A stretch of DNA of 64,000 bases from Methylobacterium sp. E-066 (lineage in GTDB: Bacteria > Pseudomonadota > Alphaproteobacteria > Rhizobiales > Beijerinckiaceae), in NCBI RefSeq assembly GCF_022829635.1, contig NZ_JAKSYO010000022.1:1-64000 (forward strand). The letters are read 5' to 3'. The translations under genes and the position numbers were made by a program. Below the pieces are notes generated by a model that had not been told where the DNA came from, did not search any database, and saw only the letters and a list, made by a program, of their open reading frames with translations. Below, piece by piece: positions 60,837 to 64,000 of this stretch (its first letter is position 1; the number at the start of each line of letters is the position of its first letter).

Positions 60837-62404
60837 GTGCCCGGTCGTCCAAACCACGACAGGCACCGCCCCCCGGCACACGGCCGACGCTGCGCTGCGC
60901 GATCTACACCCGGGTCTCGACCGAGCACGGGCTCGATCAGGAGTTCAACTCCCTCGACAACCAGCGTGAAGCCGCCGAAGCCTACATCCGCTCCCAGGCG
61001 CACGAGGGCTGGCGCCTGCTACCCGGCCGCTACGACGACGGCGGCTTCTCCGGCGGATCGCTCGAACGCCCCGCCCTGCAACGGCTGCTCGCCGAGGTGC
61101 AGGCCCGGCGCGTCGACGTGATCGTCGTGTACAAGGTCGACCGGCTCACCCGGGCCCTGTCCGACTTCGCCAAATTGGTCGAGCTGTTCGACGGGCACGG
61201 CGTCTCGTTCGTGTCGGTGACCCAGGCGTTCAACACCACCACCAGCATGGGCCGGCTTACGCTCAACGTGCTGCTGTCGTTCGCCCAGTTCGAGCGTGAG
61301 GTCACCGGCGAACGCATCCGCGACAAGATCGCCGCGAGCAAGCGCAAGGGGATCTGGATGGGCGGCGTCGTCCCACTCGGCTACCGGGTCGAGGACCGCG
61401 CCCTGCACGTCGTCGAGGAACATGCCGCCCTCGTGCGGGCGATCTTCGCGGGCTACCTCGCGCACGGCACGGTGGCGGCGCTCAAGCAGGATCTCGACGA
61501 GCAGGGCATCACCCTGCCGGTCCGCCGCGACGGGGCTGGGCGAGAGACCGGTGGGGGTCCGTTCTCGCGCGGGCATCTGTACAAGCTGCTCGGCAATCCG
61601 CTCTACATCGGTCAGCTTCGGCACAAGGGTCAGGTCCATGAAGGCCTGCATGCCGCAATCGTGGACGGGGCGACGTGGCAGGCGGTGCAGGAACGGCTCA
61701 CCACCAACCACCATCAGCATCACCGCGGGCGATCTGAGAGCGTGCACCTCCTCACCGGGCGCCTTCGCGATGTGGCAGGTGAGCCGATGGTGCCGAGCCA
61801 TGCCCAGAAGGGTTCACTGCGCTACCGCTACTACGTCGCCCGTGAGGTCGGGCTGGATGGCAAGCGGCTGCGCTTGCCTGCCGGGCCGATCGAGGCGGTG
61901 GTCGTGGCTGGTCTACGGAGCATCGCTGCACCGAGCCCGGTACCGCTCGAAGACGCTGCCGTGGTCGCTGCCGAACTCGAGACGGTGACGGTGCATGCCG
62001 ATCACCTCATGCTGCAGCTCACCGGCGACCGCCCTCCCTTGTCGCTGCCCTTCGCGCATCAGCTGCAGCGCCGCCGCAGGGCGATCGTCGTACCGCCGGG
62101 GCGCGAGGGCGATCGGCTGCGGGCGATGAAGGCGGAGGATCGCACCCGCATGCTCGTAGGCATCGCCGCGGGCCGGACCTGGATGGGGGATCTCGTGGGT
62201 GGGCGAAGCACGAGCATCGAGGCGATCGCCAGGGCCGAGCAGCGCAGCGAGCGCTCGGTGCGCATGACGCTGTCCCTCGCCCTACTCTCCCCTCGCATCG
62301 TGCAGGTGATCGTCGAGGCGCGGCTGCCCCGGGGCATCGGCCTGCGTCATCTCTGCGAGCTGCCCCCCGCTTGGGATGCACAGGAACGCATCCTTGGCTT
62401 GTGA
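60833..62404 (+). CDS. Large serine recombinase
   Basis: A 523-residue site-specific recombinase. The catalytic domain (about 20-170) has the active-site Ser in AIYTRVSTEHG and the arginines in VYKVDRLTRALSDF. A recombinase DNA-binding domain follows (GYLAHGTVAALKQDL, LYKLLGNPLYIG) and a degenerate zinc-ribbon-like region. The length and domains are those of integrases of phages and integrative elements. It closes the cassette with DUF3489 and DUF2924 and lies 0.5 kb from tRNA-Ala. Confidence 0.92.
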   Translation: MSARSSKPRQAPPPGTRPTLRCAIYTRVSTEHGLDQEFNSLDNQREAAEAYIRSQAHEGWRLLPGRYDDGGFSGGSLERPALQRLLAEVQARRVDVIVVYKVDRLTRALSDFAKLVELFDGHGVSFVSVTQAFNTTTSMGRLTLNVLLSFAQFEREVTGERIRDKIAASKRKGIWMGGVVPLGYRVEDRALHVVEEHAALVRAIFAGYLAHGTVAALKQDLDEQGITLPVRRDGAGRETGGGPFSRGHLYKLLGNPLYIGQLRHKGQVHEGLHAAIVDGATWQAVQERLTTNHHQHHRGRSESVHLLTGRLRDVAGEPMVPSHAQKGSLRYRYYVAREVGLDGKRLRLPAGPIEAVVVAGLRSIAAPSPVPLEDAAVVAAELETVTVHADHLMLQLTGDRPPLSLPFAHQLQRRRRAIVVPPGREGDRLRAMKAEDRTRMLVGIAAGRTWMGDLVGGRSTSIEAIARAEQRSERSVRMTLSLALLSPRIVQVIVEARLPRGIGLRHLCELPPAWDAQERILGL

Positions 62405-62460
62405 TAACTGAGCGTCCCGCCTGTGCTCCCCACGGCTGACGTCATCGCCTCCGGAAGCGA

Positions 62461-62739
62461 TCAGGCGAATAGGCGCACCGCCATCCCGATCACCACCGCG
62501 GCTCCCAAGCAGCGCCGCCACGGGTTGACCCCGCGCAGCAACTCATCGCCCGCCCAGACCGCAAGGGCGATCCGCGATGCGAGATCCGCCCACCGCCCGA
62601 CGGCGGTATCCTCCCCCGCGATCCAAGCGACGGACAGCATCAGACCGAAAAGCCACAGCGGCGTGTTCGGCCACTGGCCGATCACGATGCGCCCGCTGGT
62701 GCGGTCGCGGAAGAACCAATCGTGGACCGCGGGTAGCAT
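62461..62739 (-). CDS. Small membrane protein, hypothetical
   Basis: A 92-residue protein with three hydrophobic stretches (TPLWLFGLMLSVAWIAG, ASRIALAVWAGDELL, CLGAAVVIGMAVRLF). ATG 62739 (MLPAVHDWFFRDRTSG) opens the conserved-looking part; a longer frame is unsupported. The layout resembles YidD-free small envelope proteins of unknown role. It lies between the recombinase gene and tRNA-Ala. Confidence 0.65.
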   Translation of the reverse strand: MLPAVHDWFFRDRTSGRIVIGQWPNTPLWLFGLMLSVAWIAGEDTAVGRWADLASRIALAVWAGDELLRGVNPWRRCLGAAVVIGMAVRLFA

Positions 62740-62905
62740 CGCAGGAAACGGGAATGAGGCCTGTGGAGACCGGGGGCCGAAGGGCCGGTGATCCGGCCCC
62801 GGAGACACGACAGAGACGCGGCTGAAGCAGGACGCTCGAGTTAAGCTACTGACATGACGTGACTTTCGACGACCACCCGGATCCTGCGATTTGCGCAAGG
62901 ACCCC

Positions 62906-62981
62906 TGGTGGAGCTGAGGGGAATCGAACCCCTGACCTCCGCAGTGCGATTGCGGCGCTCTCCCATCTGAGCTACAGCCCC
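62906..62981 (-). tRNA. tRNA-Ala, anticodon CGC
   Basis: A 76-base cloverleaf with CCA encoded. The acceptor stem is ggggctg / cagctcc (one G-T pair). The anticodon stem is ccgca/tgcgg around loop ATCGCAC, giving anticodon CGC. The T-arm is aggggttcgattcccct. The 3' end at 62906 faces the recombinase cassette. Confidence 0.95.
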
Positions 62982-63104
62982 GTCGAGGCGCCGGCCTTGT
63001 AGGCGCGGGCGGCTCAGCCTGTCAATTCCTGTTTCACCGCCGCCCGCCGCGCCCCGATCATCGGGGCCGCCGCGCGGGCGCCCCGAGGATACGCGCGAAC
63101 CCGC

Positions 63105-63407
63105 ATGAACGCCCTGATCTGGCTCTTCGACACGGTCGTCCAGCTCTTCATCTACGTCCTCATCGCCAGCGCGGTCCTGAGCTGGCTCGTGGCGTTCAAC
63201 GTCGTGAATGTCCGCAACCCGATCGTCGCCCAGATCGGCGAGGTGCTCTACCGGATCACCGAGCCGGTGCTGCGGCCGATCCGCAACCTGCTGCCCAATC
63301 TCGGCGGCGTCGACATCTCGCCGATCATCCTGATTCTGCTGCTGCTGTTCATCAGCCGCCTTCTGCACGAATATGCCGTGCCCCAGGCATATATCTACGC
63401 GCAGTAG
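63105..63407 (+). CDS. YggT-family membrane protein
   Basis: A 100-residue inner-membrane protein with two hydrophobic segments (VQLFIYVLIASAVLSWLVAF and ISPIILILLLLFISRLL) and the YRITEPVLRPIRNLLPNLGGVDISP core of YggT (Ycf19-like) proteins, implicated in membrane or osmotic functions. ATG 63105 opens it. The next gene follows 13 bases after. Confidence 0.88.
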   Translation: MNALIWLFDTVVQLFIYVLIASAVLSWLVAFNVVNVRNPIVAQIGEVLYRITEPVLRPIRNLLPNLGGVDISPIILILLLLFISRLLHEYAVPQAYIYAQ

Positions 63408-63419
63408 GATCGAGCGACC

Positions 63420-64000
63420 GTGAAGACAAATCCAGGCCGGTTCTTCGAGGATTTCCGCCTCGGCGAGACCATCCGCCACGCCACGCCCCGCACCGTCACG
63501 GTGGGCGACGTCGCGCTCTATACCGGCCTCTACGGCCCGCGCTTCGCCGTGCAATCGTCGGACGCCTTCGCCCGGGCCTTCGGGTATCCCAAAAGCCCGC
63601 TCGACGACCTGCTGACCTTCCACATGGTGTTCGGCAAGACCGTGCCGGACGTCTCCCTCAACGCGCTGGCCAATCTCGGCTACGCGGAGGGCGGGTTCCG
63701 CCGGCCGGTCTATCCGGGCGAGACCCTGTCGACCGTCTCAGAGGTGATCGGCCTCAAGGAGAGCTCGAACCGCCAGACCGGCGTGGTCTATGTCCGCTCG
63801 GTCGGCTCCGACGAGGCCGGCGAGACCGTGCTGAGCTATTGCCGCTGGGTGCTGGTGCGCAAGCGCGACCCGGAGGCCGCGATCGCCGAGGAGCACGTGC
63901 CGACGCTGGCCAAGGTGGTCGATCCGCAGGACCTCGCGGGCGCCCTGCCGAGGCTGTCCTCGGCCGCCTACGATTCGGAACTCGCCGGCAGCCCGCATCG
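63420..64000 (+). CDS. Mesaconyl-CoA hydratase-like MaoC protein (5' part; cut by window)
   Basis: The first 193 residues of a MaoC/hotdog hydratase. The GTG start opens KTNPGRFFEDFRLGETI. Segments such as RTVTVGDVALYTGLYGPRF, PLDDLLTFHMVFGKTVPD and SLNALANLGYAEGGF strongly resemble mesaconyl-CoA hydratase (Mcd/MeaC), a step of the ethylmalonyl-CoA pathway for acetyl-CoA assimilation in Methylobacterium. Full length would be about 340 residues. It may be in an operon with yggT. Confidence 0.85.
   Translation, partial: MKTNPGRFFEDFRLGETIRHATPRTVTVGDVALYTGLYGPRFAVQSSDAFARAFGYPKSPLDDLLTFHMVFGKTVPDVSLNALANLGYAEGGFRRPVYPGETLSTVSEVIGLKESSNRQTGVVYVRSVGSDEAGETVLSYCRWVLVRKRDPEAAIAEEHVPTLAKVVDPQDLAGALPRLSSAAYDSELAGSPH

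Noticed and set aside
62906..62981. tRNA-Ala 3' end as attachment site for the island
   Set aside because: No second copy of the tRNA 3' sequence was seen inside the window, and serine recombinases do not usually target tRNA ends. Left open.
63105..63623. Long minus-strand open frame across yggT, the mesaconyl-CoA hydratase start and tRNA-Ala
   Set aside because: It is antisense to two recognisable genes and runs through a tRNA.
1..64000. CRISPR arrays, rRNA genes and complete insertion sequences
   Set aside because: No regularly spaced identical repeats, rRNA-like sequence or transposase with inverted ends was seen.

Overview
The window comes from a GC-rich alphaproteobacterium, most probably Methylobacterium or Methylorubrum. 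The clues are a mesaconyl-CoA hydratase-like gene at the right edge (ethylmalonyl-CoA pathway), an FDH4/YdeP-like molybdopterin oxidoreductase beside a formaldehyde-dehydrogenase-like zinc enzyme, MucR/Ros regulators, a LuxI/LuxR pair, a DUF6894 protein and a promoter resembling the EcfG general-stress type. The genus call is inference from gene content and base composition.

Layout. At 1-2.0 kb is the C-terminally cut end of a RecD2-like helicase, then an HD phosphohydrolase (2.2-3.0 kb). From 3.4 to 7.7 kb come AraC and MucR regulators and a LuxR-type response regulator/hybrid kinase pair, preceded by a perfect 38-bp palindrome. At 8.8-13.8 kb lie an exported-looking quinone-oxidoreductase, two exported proteins (one a metallo-beta-lactamase-fold hydrolase) and a cyclic-nucleotide-binding thioredoxin-reductase-like flavoprotein. 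At 14.2-21.1 kb is a sugar-acid locus: GntR regulator and UxaA-family dehydratase on the minus strand, diverging from a polar-amino-acid-type ABC transporter and a keto-deoxy-arabonate-dehydratase-like gene. The transporter operon begins with an overlapping 14-codon Cys-Cys-Cys open frame. At 21.4-32.3 kb is a mosaic of regulators, an orphan ABC-2 permease, an amidohydrolase fragment, two inverted copies of a Crp/Fnr plus small-protein module, several small proteins and an alpha/beta hydrolase.

At 32.6-36.6 kb are the zinc dehydrogenase and molybdopterin oxidoreductase. At 36.8-39.9 kb is an Old-Yellow-Enzyme/EthD-like/LysR group, and at 40.4-43.1 kb a quorum-sensing locus (luxR, luxI, a small co-directional gene and a MucR gene) with a dyad between luxR and luxI. 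At 43.6-46.2 kb are a VOC protein and a divergent SDR/AraC pair. At 46.3-48.4 kb lies a three-gene envelope redox unit: a Met-rich exported microprotein, a b-type cytochrome and a Tat-exported YedY/sulfite-oxidase-fold enzyme, behind a candidate EcfG promoter. This looks like a hypochlorite/methionine-oxidation defence unit. At 48.8-54.9 kb are an HD-GYP protein, a ParD-like orphan and a 1277-residue hybrid kinase.

From 55.9 to 62.4 kb the window looks like a mobile or defence island: a short tyrosine recombinase, a low-GC gene fusing a GHKL ATPase to a PD-(D/E)XK-like nuclease region, and a DUF3489/DUF2924/serine-recombinase cassette. The island is followed by tRNA-Ala(CGC), yggT and the start of mesaconyl-CoA hydratase. 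A degenerate intergenic repeat with a core like GAAGCGGACAT recurs in many gene-free stretches. No CRISPR array, rRNA or complete insertion sequence was seen.
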